From positions 1,116,001-1,180,000 of the forward strand of contig NEEC01000015.1 in NCBI GenBank assembly GCA_002189035.1: 64,000 nucleotides of DNA, written 5' to 3'. The notes below the pieces were generated by a model, which was not told the origin of the DNA, did no database searches, and worked only from the letters and a program-made list of their open reading frames with translations. This document shows, piece after piece, positions 47,680-59,796 of this stretch (within the stretch, counting starts at the first letter, position 1; the number at the start of each line of letters is the position of its first letter). The position numbers and the translations under genes were made by a program. The stretch comes from Utricularia gibba. Lineage: Eukaryota > Streptophyta > Magnoliopsida > Lamiales > Lentibulariaceae.

Positions 47680-50342
47680 TCATTCTGCTGCCATCATCTG
47701 CAAGCATTTAGAACAGGCAAATGGTAAACACACACAGGAAACCTGACGATATTTAGCCTTGTTTTTTCACTAAATTACCTTAAAGAGCTCCCCGAACATT
47801 CCTGGCATAGTATTCCTGCGCTGCACACCGTAAAACTTCTCGGCTATTTCATCCAGCAACTGATCGAAAAGTTCACAGAAAAAAGCAATGGGATGAGTTA
47901 CTCAGATTTTGTGGCTGAATATAAGATGTACTGGAAAGATGGAGGAGTAGAAGGCACATACTTCACTGAAGGCGGGTCTCTATCTATGCTTGTTTTGTAC
48001 CGTTGTCTAAGCATATTGAAAAGAGGAAGGGCTTCTCTCTGCAGCCTGTAAAAAGTACAAGAGAATCACAGTTGTTTCTGAAGAAGGGGAGCCTTATGGA
48101 CTAAATTGTGGTGCAGAGTGCTGGGTTATGATTCTTCAGAAAATTCAGATGGACACAATAACGTGGGCTTACGTTTTCAAAAGATAATTGATGAATTGGA
48201 TTAACTCCGAACGTGGAAACTCAACTTCTAGGACTTGGACTTGTTGTTTCATGCAATCAATGAGCATATTAGCGTCTTTTAGATTACCTTGAGCCAAGTA
48301 CCTGATATCAGAGAAAACCCATATAAATCAGAACCATCGCAAATGGCTTCCAGCACTTTGGATAGCTAACAGAACCACTATGTTCTCTATTCAGCAATAG
48401 GAGGAATACATGTGATCTAAAGCACTTACATGAGAACTGCACGAGCAAGAAGAAGATTAACAGAACCACTATGTTCTATGGTTAGCAATGGGAGGAATTC
48501 ATCTGATCTAAAGAACTTACATGAGAACTGCACGAGCAACAACAAGATCATCTTCACCTGGATAACACTGGGTACGGACAATTAAAAAGGAGACGTGAGA
48601 TCATGTGAATCACCAAATTCTCTCAACAAAGAAAACATTCATTAGCCAACACAACCAAAAATATCAAACTTATTTATAATAATAGTTGGAGAATCAACCT
48701 TGCCCAGGAAATTTATTATGGTTGATGCAAAATGTTGTGGATCCTTTCCTCGAACAAAATGATACGACACTTTGGCCATATCCTGCAACAGGTGAAACAC
48801 AAGGGCCATGTGTGACGAGCATACTTTAGAAAATCAAATACAATAAAAAAATGTTTGATTGAATATAAAAAAACCCAGTTGTGAATAATAGAGGTAGATA
48901 GATATTCACCCATGGTAGCAAGACATTCATAAAAAAAAGGCAAATAATAAAGATTATAATAAATTTAATATTTGACATTGATAAGATGAAAAAGTTCATA
49001 TGTACCAACTCCGGGGATTCTGAATATATGTAGTCAGCTAACATGTCATGAATTTCAGGAGATCCGTTCCTCTTATGCACGCCAAATTCAATTGACCACC
49101 TAGGGAACACATGACTACTAGTCATCCACTAGATAATGTGTACGAAACTTAATCAGTTCAAGCTGCCACTTTCCAAAAATCAACAGTTTCAGAGATGCAA
49201 AAATCTCCAATGCTCGCATATTCAATCAAGAAGCAAATAGCAACCAAGGATTTTTACAACCATGTAATACCTACTTCTCGAATCAGTAATTCATCAGTCA
49301 TCAGTGAAAACCATGCTTCAGTGTCGTCAGAGAAACACGAGAAAAAAGAAACACCAGAAGACCTGATAAATAAAGCATAGCCTTACTTAATAGCAGCTTT
49401 CAAAAACGATGAGCAGCCTTCAGCACGTATTTTTGCAGCTCCAAGAGCTTCAGAAAGTTGCCGCATATCATCATCATCAGTCACATCTAAATGTTGTGGA
49501 ATAGGTATTCGAGGAAAGTTTTGGAATATTCCTTTAACACGATCTGCAATAGACCAAAAAAATCATCAAAAATCAAACCTTGAAGAATCCATGCTGAAAT
49601 AGTACATGGTAAAAACAAGGAATCCATGCTGCAAAACACATAAAATAGAAGAATGAGCAAGTAGCTGCAAACAACACTGCAAATGCAGATGAAATCTTGA
49701 AAGAAGGAAATAACCAACAAGGTCGTCACTGTATGGAAACTCTCCCTTAGTGAGTGTGTCTACAAACAACATGGCAAGTTCAGTGCCACATGTAACCTGA
49801 AAATCAAGAGAAAGAATATGGTGTATTCAGAATAAGGAAGCTTGTCCTTTTTCTACAATTTTCCTGGATGCATACATTTAAAAAAATTTGACCTGCCCAT
49901 TCTCTAACTGTACACAAGCACCAGACTGGAGAAGATCTAATGCCTCTGGAAACCTACCAACCGATATATATCTGCAGGATTCCAAAAAAGTGAAATGAAA
50001 ACGTTTCTCTCAAAAGAAAAAGGCATAAGCATGAACAACGGCTGATCCCAAGGACCATGAATTTTACCACACTACAATAAAACATTAAAGGGGTACCTTG
50101 CACTAAACGATTTGTACATCTGTTGAGCGCCATAGTAGTTGCCTTCCTCCGCAACTTTCTTGATCTTCGCAATGGTCTGCGAATTCAAATATTAAATGAC
50201 TCACACTTTAACAAAAAAAAAGGTTTCCTTAGCAGATACCAATACTTTCAAAGAATGTGGAATCACGACAACAAAAAGCAAATGCAATCCCTACCTCCTC
50301 AGCTGGCGCTAGTGCAACCCGTCTTCCCCTTTCTCGCGACAT
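47680..50342 (-). CDS. GET4: GET4 homolog, tail-anchored protein insertion factor
   Basis: Cytosolic helical-repeat protein that pairs with a GET5/Ubl4-like partner to hand tail-anchored membrane proteins to the GET3 ATPase. About ten short exons from [16 protein letters not shown] (ATG 50342-50340) to the stop at 47680-47682. Conserved runs: [152 protein letters not shown] and GELFKMMAAE at the end. Length, about 320 residues, fits the family. A 91-base tandem duplication in one intron repeats the end of the RAVLM exon with its donor. Confidence 0.93.
48367..48549. repeat. 91-bp tandem duplication inside GET4
   Basis: Two head-to-tail copies, 48367-48457 and 48458-48548, both starting TAACAGAACCACTATGTTCT. 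Both contain CTTACATGAGAACTGCACGAG, which on the gene strand is the last codons of the VARAVLM exon plus its GTAAGT donor. About ten mismatches separate the copies, so the event is not very recent. The copy at 48458-48548 is continuous with the rest of the exon and must be the working one; the other is intronic. Confidence 0.85.
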
Positions 50343-51232
50343 CAAACTAATTCTTAATCTATAAACAACAACAACAAAAAAAAGAAATATTCACAAAAGA
50401 TACCACAACTGCCAGCAAGTTTCTACCGTTCATACGACAGCAAAGAATCTAGCACACCAATCACCCAACACCAAAAATGATAAGATCCACTCTTTGAGCG
50501 ATCTTTGTAGTTATCGATCATGTATGTAAAAAAAAAAAAAAAAAAAAAAACCTGCAAAGCAAACAGCGAAGAGTGCAACAGAGAATCGCCCGAAAGAAAA
50601 TGACAATCCGGCGGTGGCAACGGAGAAACGGATTCTTCTCGCGACAACCGAGCTGTGCCAAAACTCATCGATGACCCAGAGAAACTGGGCTGGTATCAGG
50701 CCCAATTACTAGAGTCCAATATTCAGAATTTCCCCTAATAAACTTGAAAAATGACCCATTTAATTTAAAAAATGCTATTTTCCAAGAACAACAATGATGA
50801 TAGATAATTAATTTTAAAATATAAAATATTTATTTATATTAAACAAAATCAATATTTGCTTTAGTACAAAATGGTGTTTAGTATTATCAATTTTTTTTAT
50901 CAACAATATTTAGTAAGATCAGTTATCAAGATAATTTATTTATTTACTTTTTGATTTATTTTGAAATATTAACTATAAAAAAACATATCATCCTTCTTAT
51001 TACAAAAGGTTTTTTTTCTAACTATTAGTTTTATTTCTACTTTTTTTAATCAACACAGTTATTTAACTTATTTAATAAGGATATTTTGATAATATTTTAT
51101 ATAAATAATTTATAACTATTTAAATTTATATTTTGATTACATTTTTTATTTTAATGTTTACAAATAACATTTTTTTTGCAAAGTAAAATTAAAAAAGAAA
51201 AAAAAACTATATACTTTTATACCTCCAGGATC
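50343..51232. other. GET4 promoter and AT-rich spacer
   Basis: 50343-50720 is likely GET4 leader and promoter, with an A run at about 50528-50550. 50720-51230 is AT-rich and probably includes the laccase 3' end. No gene is visible. Confidence 0.5.
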
Positions 51233-53283
51233 TTAGAGGCAACCCGGATAGTCTCTCGGCGGCGGCATCATTTTCTGATCCGGCATATCGCCGTCCTTTG
51301 TAATGAACACTGTTTCCATCCCCCAAGTGACGTGCCTCTCCAGATGGCAATGCATCAGCCACACCCCTGTACGAAACATACGCCGTTTCGGGGGTGCGTT
51401 GGGTTAAAACAGAGTTGCTGTTTGTTACCTGGATTTGTTGCCCGGAACCTGATCGCCGTCCAACCCCGCACCGGAACGGCGATCGTGTTCTGATGAGGAG
51501 GATCCACTAGATTGTATTTGAGAGGATCCGTGGTTGCGTTGAAGTTTCCTAGCCCCCATCCGACGACGTAGAAGCTTTGCCCGTGAAGATGCATGGGGTG
51601 ATCGATGCCGCTGACAGTGTTCGTTCCTTGGAAAACGATCTCAACAGTTGAATTGTACTCCAAAACCACGGCCTTCGTCCCGTTTCTAGACCTCCATAGC
51701 GGGACGGGGACCGGGATCTGCGTGTAGTTGAATCGGAACAACGGATTGGCCGGAAAATCGTCTGTGTACATCCCTTTGATCTGATAGTAATAAGCTTCAA
51801 GAATGGAGATCCTTGGCGATCGAAATGTGATGTTGTTTATACTGGTCAGAAGTCTCTCTTGTAACGGGCCCTCGCAACTATTGTTAACACATGGCTGGAT
51901 ATTGAGAGAGAGTGTGAAAAAAAAATTCCTGGTGATACTTAACGGCACGTTGATGGGATGTTTCCGGTTGGCCAGGCTTCTCAAACGGCCGGTGAAGTTG
52001 GTGGACGCCGCCGTGTCGTTGAAAGCCGGGAGAGATGGAACCGGGGAGATTGTCGCCGGAGTATAGTTCCGGTACTCGAGGACGGCCGTAGTGGTCGTGT
52101 TATCGAACGATGCAGCGGAGGCATAGGCTCTGGCAGCCATGTAGTATCGATGCGGAGGCTGGTTGGCTGTGAGCAAAAAATCGATAGTTTGCCCCGGCGA
52201 GATCACGATGTATTCGGCGGCGAACGGCTTCAGGTAGGCTCCGTCGGATCCAACTACGACGACGGTATGATTGGCGATCTTGAAGAACATTATGTTGTTC
52301 ATCACGGCGTTCACCATTCGTATCAAGTATGTTTTCCCGTGTGACACCCGCAACTTGAACACATCTGTCGGACATTATTGCAAGCAAATGTGTCCGAAAT
52401 CAGGCAAAACGATACTGCACATGCCCATGCAAGGGAATGGGAGGAGACGACGGACCTTGAGCAGAGCAAGGGTATAGAACACCCGGTTGGCCATTGATCA
52501 GAAAAGCATCGGAAACGTTGGGTTCGCCGCCGGTTCGTTCGAATTCGTCGACAACGGCTTGGATATCGTTCTTCCACCACTCGCCTTCATGACCCACAAC
52601 AAGAGATAGCATCATAAAGACTTTAGGAATGTGAATTTGCAAGGATATAGGTACCGAGAATCAGGGGAATTTGTCTGTGAGGCCGCCGGAAGGGGTACCC
52701 AGATCCAATGGACGGGAAGACGATAAGCGGGCCGTGTACGGTTGCCCTGGACCAATCACTATGTGCGTGCCACCAGAGCGTTCCAATCTCATCCGTCAAA
52801 ACAAGCCGCTGCCTGAACCTCCCCTCCGGCCGAATGGGGCACTGCGTGATGTACTCCGGTCCGTCGGACCACGGATACCGGTGCTGCTTAACTCCGTGCC
52901 TTGAAAAGAAACAGCGTACGAGGTCAGTGGATCCAGGATTCCAATTTCCAAAACGCTGCTACATACCAATGGATGGTTATGTTGTGTTTGGCTCGGTTCA
53001 CAACATCGACGACAATGGTGTCCCCCTGGGCCACGAACACCGGCGGCCCTGGAAACTTCCCGTTTACAGTTAATATGGTTTTGTTGCTGCACAGGCGCCG
53101 GTACTGAGTTTCCATGATCTGCCATTGAAAGAAACACGCAACACCCATGTCGATATATCTTAAGTAAAACAAAGAAGGGAGCTTCCTTCTGCTCACCACG
53201 AAGGTATGGTGATGAAGAGAGGCAAAGCAGAGACTGAGGTGCCCCAAGATCAGGGACGACACCAGGACCAGCACTGTGTTCAT
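51233..53283 (-). CDS. LAC: Laccase (LAC14/15-type multicopper oxidase)
   Basis: Secreted multicopper oxidase that oxidises phenolics (monolignols, flavonoids) using O2. Six exons close in phase: 53283-53197, 53118-52967, 52899-52655, 52584-52456, 52364-51429, 51366-51233; 560 residues. A signal peptide opens the protein ([20 protein letters not shown]). Copper motifs in order: [31 protein letters not shown] and [12 protein letters not shown]. Many N-glycosylation sites (NNSC, NFTG, NYTQ, NGTK, NSTV). The end [18 protein letters not shown] places it in the LAC14/15 group, the group of Arabidopsis TT10, which acts on seed-coat flavonoids. The residue ten after the copper cysteine is Met. A TATAAGTA box lies at about 53349-53342, sixty bases upstream. 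Confidence 0.94.
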
Positions 53284-53341
53284 TCTGAGAGATGGAGAGA
53301 GTTCTTTTCTTTTTTTTTTAGTTCACGCAAGAACGTGCGTC

Positions 53342-53349
53342 TACTTATA
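53342..53349 (-). promoter_or_regulatory. TATA box of the laccase gene
   Basis: TATAAGTA on the minus strand, 59-66 bases upstream of the ATG at 53283, consistent with a leader of about 30 bases. Confidence 0.5.
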
Positions 53350-54742
53350 GACTTCAAAAGGAAGGAGAACGAAGACTTAAAAAAGCGAAATATAAGGAAC
53401 TTTACATCTCCATTATTGACTGTGAGCATCTGAGCGTTCTTCTTCCTCGCGTCACCACCGCTCAAAAATTTAAAAAAAAATTTATGGGTTTAGATTAAAA
53501 TACTTATGACAAATAGATTTTGATATCTTAAATTTATTTTTGATAAACACATATAGAAATTTTTAAATTTATCTAGAATTAATTTAAAATTAAATTATTG
53601 ATTTATTATATTCTGTTAGTTATATTTACATATTTTGAGAAAAACTAATGTTTTTTTAAAAAAAATACAAATTATTAATAATTAAAGACAGATATACCCT
53701 AATTAATGGCTAAATTTTTATTTTGAGTTAATTATGTATATTCTTTTCATTTAATCTCCATTAGTCTTCATTCCAAAATTACAAAAAATATACAACCATT
53801 TGAATAGTTGGGAACTTTTAATCCTAGGGTTAATAATTAATCTTAAGATTATTTGAAATTTTTCATAAAATAAGTAATATAATCTTAAAATTAGTGGACA
53901 AAGAGTAAACACCCCCAATATATATCATTTTATTTTGAAGTTTGATATCAAATTAAGTAGTTACATGAAACAGGGCCACTTTCTCATACTTTCCAAATAA
54001 TAATAAATAAATAAATTGAAAATATTATATTTTCTCTAAATTTAAATTTAGAATTTTGCATTTGTATTTTTATTTTATAAACAATACCTAGGGATATGGT
54101 CGAAGCAAACCTTAGGATAAAAGGCAGGTTCATTTTTCACGGGCCGGATTGGGCTTACGGGCTGAGCAGAACTTCAATTTTTTTTAGTAATTTTAAAAAA
54201 TATTAGAAAAACAAATATATGTAATTTTTAAAATATAAAAATAAAACGAATGATCTCCATTATATTATTTAATTTTAAATTAAAATAAGTATCGATTTTT
54301 GTATAATGATGCAATTATATTTATATATGCCCATGTACTTATAAGTTCAAATATTTTCAGAATAATAAATCTACAAAATGTTTCTTCCTCTCGAACTTTG
54401 AATTTATTAATTTTCAATTTTTAATTTTTAAATTTCTCATTTTCACATGCTTAGATTCACATAATTTGTATATATTTAAAAGAAAAAAGTGATAATTTTT
54501 CGTTACATTTAATGTACACTTAATAAAATATAGTAATATGAAATATAATTTAAATTATGTTGAATTTAATATAATACAATCTTTTGTGATTTTACTGATA
54601 TTATTATAGTATTAATTACCCTAATAACCATTACATAACATTTCACTTCATACTGTTTTTATAAATACGGATGTATTTCATTGTATTATATACAATACAT
54701 AAAAATAAATACGATTTTATTTTCTACTTACTCTTACTCAAT
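53350..54742. other. AT-rich divergent spacer (laccase / FAF-like)
   Basis: About 1.4 kb, strongly AT-rich with many poly-A and poly-T runs. No protein-like frame, no recognised mobile element. TATAAATA at 54660-54667 lies about 75 bases before the FAF-like start. Confidence 0.5.
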
Positions 54743-55060
54743 ATGAGTGATTATCCCTACAATGAACTTGAGGAGTTCATCGGTGCTGAGAGCACTGCAA
54801 ATTTCACTTCCGATCTACCGGAGCAAACGGACGGCATCATGCCTCGTCGACGAGGCAAAGAGCCGGTCACCAAAGGTGAGCTACCGCCGCCGATTGCGAC
54901 GGCGGGGGCCATGAAAAAGCATTCAACGAAGGATGGAAGATTGGTTATCACAGAACAGAAATCGGACTACCGAAATATGCAGATTTCTCGTGATAACGGA
55001 AGACTTAAGATAAATCTTTTCAAATCCAAGAGTAGTGCCGCAAAGGGAAATTCGAAATGA
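54743..55060 (+). CDS. FANTASTIC FOUR (FAF)-like protein
   Basis: Intronless protein of 105 residues starting MSDYPYNELEEFIGAEST. The second half has the FAF domain: an ELPPPIATAG proline motif, KKHSTKDGRLVITEQ, and RDNGRLKINLF, the paired DGRL blocks of the family. FAF proteins are plant-specific and in Arabidopsis influence shoot meristem size. This one is short, with little beyond the domain, so it is FAF-like rather than a clear FAF1-4 ortholog. The frame extends 24 codons upstream, but that part is hydrophobic and AT-biased, and a TATAAATA at 54660-54667 would place the transcription start downstream of the first ATG; hence the start at 54743. Confidence 0.72.
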   Translation: MSDYPYNELEEFIGAESTANFTSDLPEQTDGIMPRRRGKEPVTKGELPPPIATAGAMKKHSTKDGRLVITEQKSDYRNMQISRDNGRLKINLFKSKSSAAKGNSK

Positions 55061-56214
55061 TGATGATGAGAATTCGACTTGTTTGAACAAAAATCAGGAT
55101 AATGAATATAATGTATGTAAAACGAAATTGATAATAGTTTTGTAATAGTATTTACTTTATAATGTTGGTACAATATTACGAGTTTTTTTCATATATATAT
55201 ATATATATTGAGAGAAATATTTAATTATTTTCTATGTTTCATTTGGTGTAATTGCATATATTAAAGAAACCAAAATCATGTTTCTTCCTAAAATCACACT
55301 ATTACATGGAGTATATTGGTAAAATGCTTAGGGTTAAAATTATATTTACAAAAATAGCCAATTTTTTAGAAAATGATTTATCTACTTTTGTATTTCTTCA
55401 ATATATCAATATAATTGAAGGTATATGAAACCACTAACACTCAATATTTGTAATTAAAATTTTATGATTTAGTGATAATCTCATATAGTAACTAAAACAT
55501 GATATAAAATGATTAAGCCTATGTTTGGAAAAAATATATTAAAATTGATTATAATAGAATGAAAATTGATATATAGTTTTAAAAAATAATCATTATATAA
55601 TTAAAAACATTTTTATTCATGTTTACTTATAATTATATTTTATTAATCTATATATTACAATCACACTTCATAAATCATTATTTTATAAAATATAAAACCA
55701 TATTTATTTTATGAATATAATTGAAATAGATTTATATTAAAATTATCAACATTTTTTATATGCAACTAGAAAATGTTATTTATTATATATATTTTGGAAT
55801 AATAAACATTATATATTATAAAAATAAGTAAAAGAGAAAAAATTCCTTTTATTAAAAAAATATATTGGAATTTCTCTCATTTTTAAAAGCGTGGTTGGCA
55901 GTTTGAATTAGATTGAGACACGTAAGACATTACTTTGACAACAGGGCGTGGCCCATTGCCAGCGTGTACACAATTGTCGCAAGTAGAGACTGCAGTTTGG
56001 AGAGTTGGGCCTGGAGATTGGCCCAGTTTACTCCAGCCTTAAAGATGATTCTGGCCCCGAAATTTACAGGCACCCTTCCCTACAGTTATAGAGCGGTTAC
56101 TTGGAATCCGAGTTGCGATACCTTCTCCAATCCGCCTACGGAGTTTAGTTCAAAAGTTTACAATGATCTAGCGCAGTGTTTTACTTGTTGCCACTGGTTG
56201 TCGATGCTCCCGTG
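55061..56214. other. AT-rich spacer
   Basis: FAF-like 3' flank, then AT-rich DNA with a perfect (AT)n run at about 55190-55208. From about 55890 the composition becomes gene-like, probably ATG14 promoter and leader. No gene is seen. Confidence 0.5.
55190..55208. repeat. (AT)n dinucleotide run
   Basis: Short perfect AT repeat of about nine to ten units in the 3' flank of the FAF-like gene. Confidence 0.8.
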
Positions 56215-59200
56215 ATGACGGCGATAGTGGCGGCTAAGAAGAGCAGCAGCTGTTGTATGTGTGAGGCCTCTAATCTTGCTTCGATATGCCCTCTTTGCAT
56301 CAATTACAGGTGAGATTATGTGTACTGTGTTCGGGAGTTTCAAGGATTCAAATTATGGCATGATGTTGTTCGCGCCATAGTGAGATTGCGCGTGCTGTGT
56401 TCGTGATTTCTTTCTTTTTTTTTTCGTTGCGTTCTGGATTTTCAAGGATAGAAATTATGGCCTGATGTTTTCTCGCTGTTTTAGATTGGGCGAGTACAAC
56501 AATGGCTTGAGGTTACTGAGGAGCAAAAGGGATGCTCTCTATTCGAGATTGACTCAAGTTCTCGTTGCAAAGGCACGTTTCTTGTTTCCCCATTTGGTTT
56601 TAGTATTTTGGATTAATTGCACTGGTTTTTCGTGGTTTGGATCAAATGAAAGAAATGTTCTTCATAGGTATTCTTCTTCAACTATTTCTAAAAGCCTTTT
56701 CATTCCCTTTACCTCTTGAGATTAACTCATTCTTCGATTATTTTGATATCCAAATGCCGAGGCTGCGTTCTATTTCATTTATCTTCAATCATTAAAGTGT
56801 TTGATTCAGTCTTGCATCATCTTAGCTGATTCGTATCTGCCGAAGCTGTCAATTGTTTTTCTTTAATTTTTCTAGGGCAAGGCTGATGATCAACGCAATT
56901 GGAGAATTCTTCAAAATGAGAAATTGACAAAGTTGAGAGATAAGCTTGAACTTTGTAAAGAAAAAGTTTTACAGGGTGAGCTATGCAGCTGTTGCCATTT
57001 TTTCTAATCAATATCCATGTGGGCATGTGTGAGTGAAATTACTCTGAATTTAGTTCTTTTAATTAACACCACGTTCTTGATACAATATCGGAAATAATTT
57101 CTTCAGGAAAGTCAAAGATTCAAAAGACATCTCATGATCTGATGGTCAAGTATGAGTCTCTTGAATCTGCAAAGGAAATGGTACGATCTTTTTTATATAA
57201 ATTTAGATGATTTTTGTATCATACGGATGTTATGTGTAGCCTTTTGTTTTTATTGGAATCTGTGGATTACTTTGTAAATATAAGATCCAGCACTTCTTAA
57301 GCGAGAAAAAGCTTGTCAAACAAGAGTGTAAAACAAGGATATTTTTCTGTATTTCTCCTTCTTCTTGCATCATGAATTTTATCATATTATTTTTAGATAT
57401 CTTCTTGTTCTGCACTTTCAGTTGGAAAAGATTCGGGTGGAGCAGATTGAGAAACATTATCCTAACCTTATCTATACACACAATTTGGGCCACGTAAGAT
57501 TTTCTTATTTGTTCAAGCCTGCATGCTTTTCATTTTCTTTTATGTTGCATATGCGCATGATTGGGATTGACACTCCTGAAATCTAAACGGTAGATGGCAA
57601 TTACATCTGAGCGCCTGCATAAACAGTCCGTTGTTGTAAAGCAGATATGCAAGCTATTTCCTCAGCGACGGGTATTTCCTATTTCCAAAAATGCAAATCT
57701 TCGTTTACTTATATTTCATCAATTAGGGCATTTCCAGGTAACTGTGCATGACAGAACAGTTGATGTGCATGTTCTTTAACCTGTAATTTGTTTAGGTCGA
57801 CCAAATTAAAGTTAAAAAACATGAGAGCAAATCAATTGAGATGGAGATTGGCTTCACTCTGTAGTTAATAATTTTGATGCTACAATAGTGCGTATGTTGT
57901 GAGCGTGCAGATGGCACCTAGTATGACCTTTGAAGTCAATGCTCTCTTCCCCACCTTGTTGATAGTTGTGTTACCGATCAAGCCAGCTCTATGAAATTAG
58001 ATATTCGCCTGTGCTGGTGTTGCAGGTGAAAATAGATGGGGAGAAGAATGGTGATCTTAATGGTCAGTATGACACTGTTTGCAATGCTCGCTTGCCCAGA
58101 GGATTAGATCCCCATTCAGTACCCTCAGATGAGCTTGCTGCTTCCTTGGGGTAAATTTCTATCTTGTTAGCTTATCTTCTTAATTTGGGTAACTTCTTCA
58201 TGATTCATGTTAAGAGCCTTTCACGTGGTCTTGCTGTTGTCTGTCTTCAAAATATGCTCGCCATGTATGATTTCTTTGAAGCTTTGTTTCTTCTCCGCTT
58301 TTCCTGCGATGACATGTGACCAGACAAGTAGTGTGCACTTATGGGGTTAAGTTACTTTGTGGCAGTCGTTGCCAATTCTTTTCACATTCATTTTTTACCA
58401 ACAAATTGCAGCTACATGGTGCAACTTTTGGATCTCGTCATTCCAGCTGTTTGTGCTCCAGCACTTCACTGTTCTGGATTTGCGGTATGTAATTGCACTT
58501 TCAATTAGAATTTTGATGGTTTTGGTATCTACATGCACTTTGAGGAACCATATATCTTTACTGTACTCCTTGACTAGATGTTTTCTATATTAAAGAACAT
58601 TTTCCACAGATGCAATAAAGTTCAGGGTCTTGTTGTTTTATGGAAACATATTTTTTTTCAGAAACCGTAGTTGTATGTTTTCACCATTTACACATTTTCA
58701 GGGTTCTCGTTCTCGGATTTGGCAACGTAACTCATATTGGGATGCCCGTCCATCTTCCAGAAGGTATTTTTTGTATTTATGGGCTCTACTTGATGTGAAT
58801 CTCTCTTCTATTTTTTTTTTCCTAATGAATATGTTATTAACAGTGAATATCCACTCTTTGTTCCTCACCAAAACTCGTGCCCCACCAATGAGGAACCCTC
58901 GTGGTCTGAGAGTAGCTCTAATAATTTCGGGTTTTCTTCCATTGAATCTGAAAGGAAGCCTCGGTTAGAGTCCTCAGGTGGTAGCTTCGATTTTTCATCT
59001 GCCTCCTTGCATTCCATTGAAATACACAAGGATTTGCAAAAAGGCATATCACTTCTCAAGAAGACGGTGGCATGCATTACTACATATTGCTACCACTCAT
59101 TGTCTTTAGAAGTTCCTCAAGAAACCTCCACGTTTGAGACATTTTCCAGGTTGTTGGCTATGCTTTCATCATCCAAGGAAGTTCGAGCTGCTTTGTCTTT

Positions 59201-59796
59201 GAGAATGGCATCATCCAGGTCAGATAATATATTAATTGGGATGTTAGTTATTGTACATGCATAACGACGTATGGTTCTAGACTACAGGATTGTCCAGTGG
59301 TCTTTCTGCTGCTGCTGAGACGACTTATACATTCAAATAAATTCACCCATTCCATTTTTTGTGATGCAGATCATCGAGGCAGGGCCAATTTCTGAATAGG
59401 TCAATATGGAATGTAGAGTCAACCATTGCATCAAGCACATTGATGGAGAGTGCACATGCATTTCCAATAAGGGTATCTTCCTAGTAATCCTTCTGCTTTC
59501 CGTTTAATGCACAGAAATGAGAACAAAAATGTTTCTCTTTCGTGTCACTAGTGAAAGTTCGCGTTCGTATGGCCTTGCTGCAGAACTTAGTGTTTTCTTT
59601 TTTGCAGAGAATTGCTTTCGATAACTATCTTCCGAGCTATCTGCATGCCAGTGAATTGTCAGATTTGGTAAAGAACGAAAACCTGATTGAGGGTTGGGAT
59701 CTCATCGAACACCCTACTTTTCCTCCTCCACCATCGCAAACTGAAGATGTGGAGCATTGGACTCGTGCCATGTTCATCGACGCGACAAAGAAATAG
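56215..59796 (+). CDS. ATG14: ATG14-like subunit of the class III PI3K complex
   Basis: Autophagy subunit that directs VPS34/ATG6 to autophagosome sites. It starts MTAIVAAKKSSSCCMCEASN with clustered cysteines (CCMCEASNLASICPLCINYR), like the N-terminal Cys motifs of ATG14. A coiled-coil section follows (RLLRSKRDALYSRLTQVL, LTKLRDKLELCKEKVLQ, KYESLESAKEM). Later pieces include LEKIRVEQIEKHYPNLIYTH, KQICKLFPQRR, MVQLLDLVIPAVCAPALHCS and LHSIEIHKDLQKGISLLKKT. The C-terminus is FDNYLPSYLHASELSDLVKN … WTRAMFIDATKK. About a dozen exons; early ones are 56215-56309, 56485-56572, 56876-56975, 57107-57180. The second intron must use a GC donor (AAG|GCACGT). Similar Arabidopsis genes were once labelled RNA polymerase II-related in error. 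Confidence 0.82.

Noticed and set aside
51958..52344. 128-codon plus-strand frame across the laccase
   Set aside because: Antisense shadow of the laccase exon 5, which has copper-site motifs and closed exon phases.
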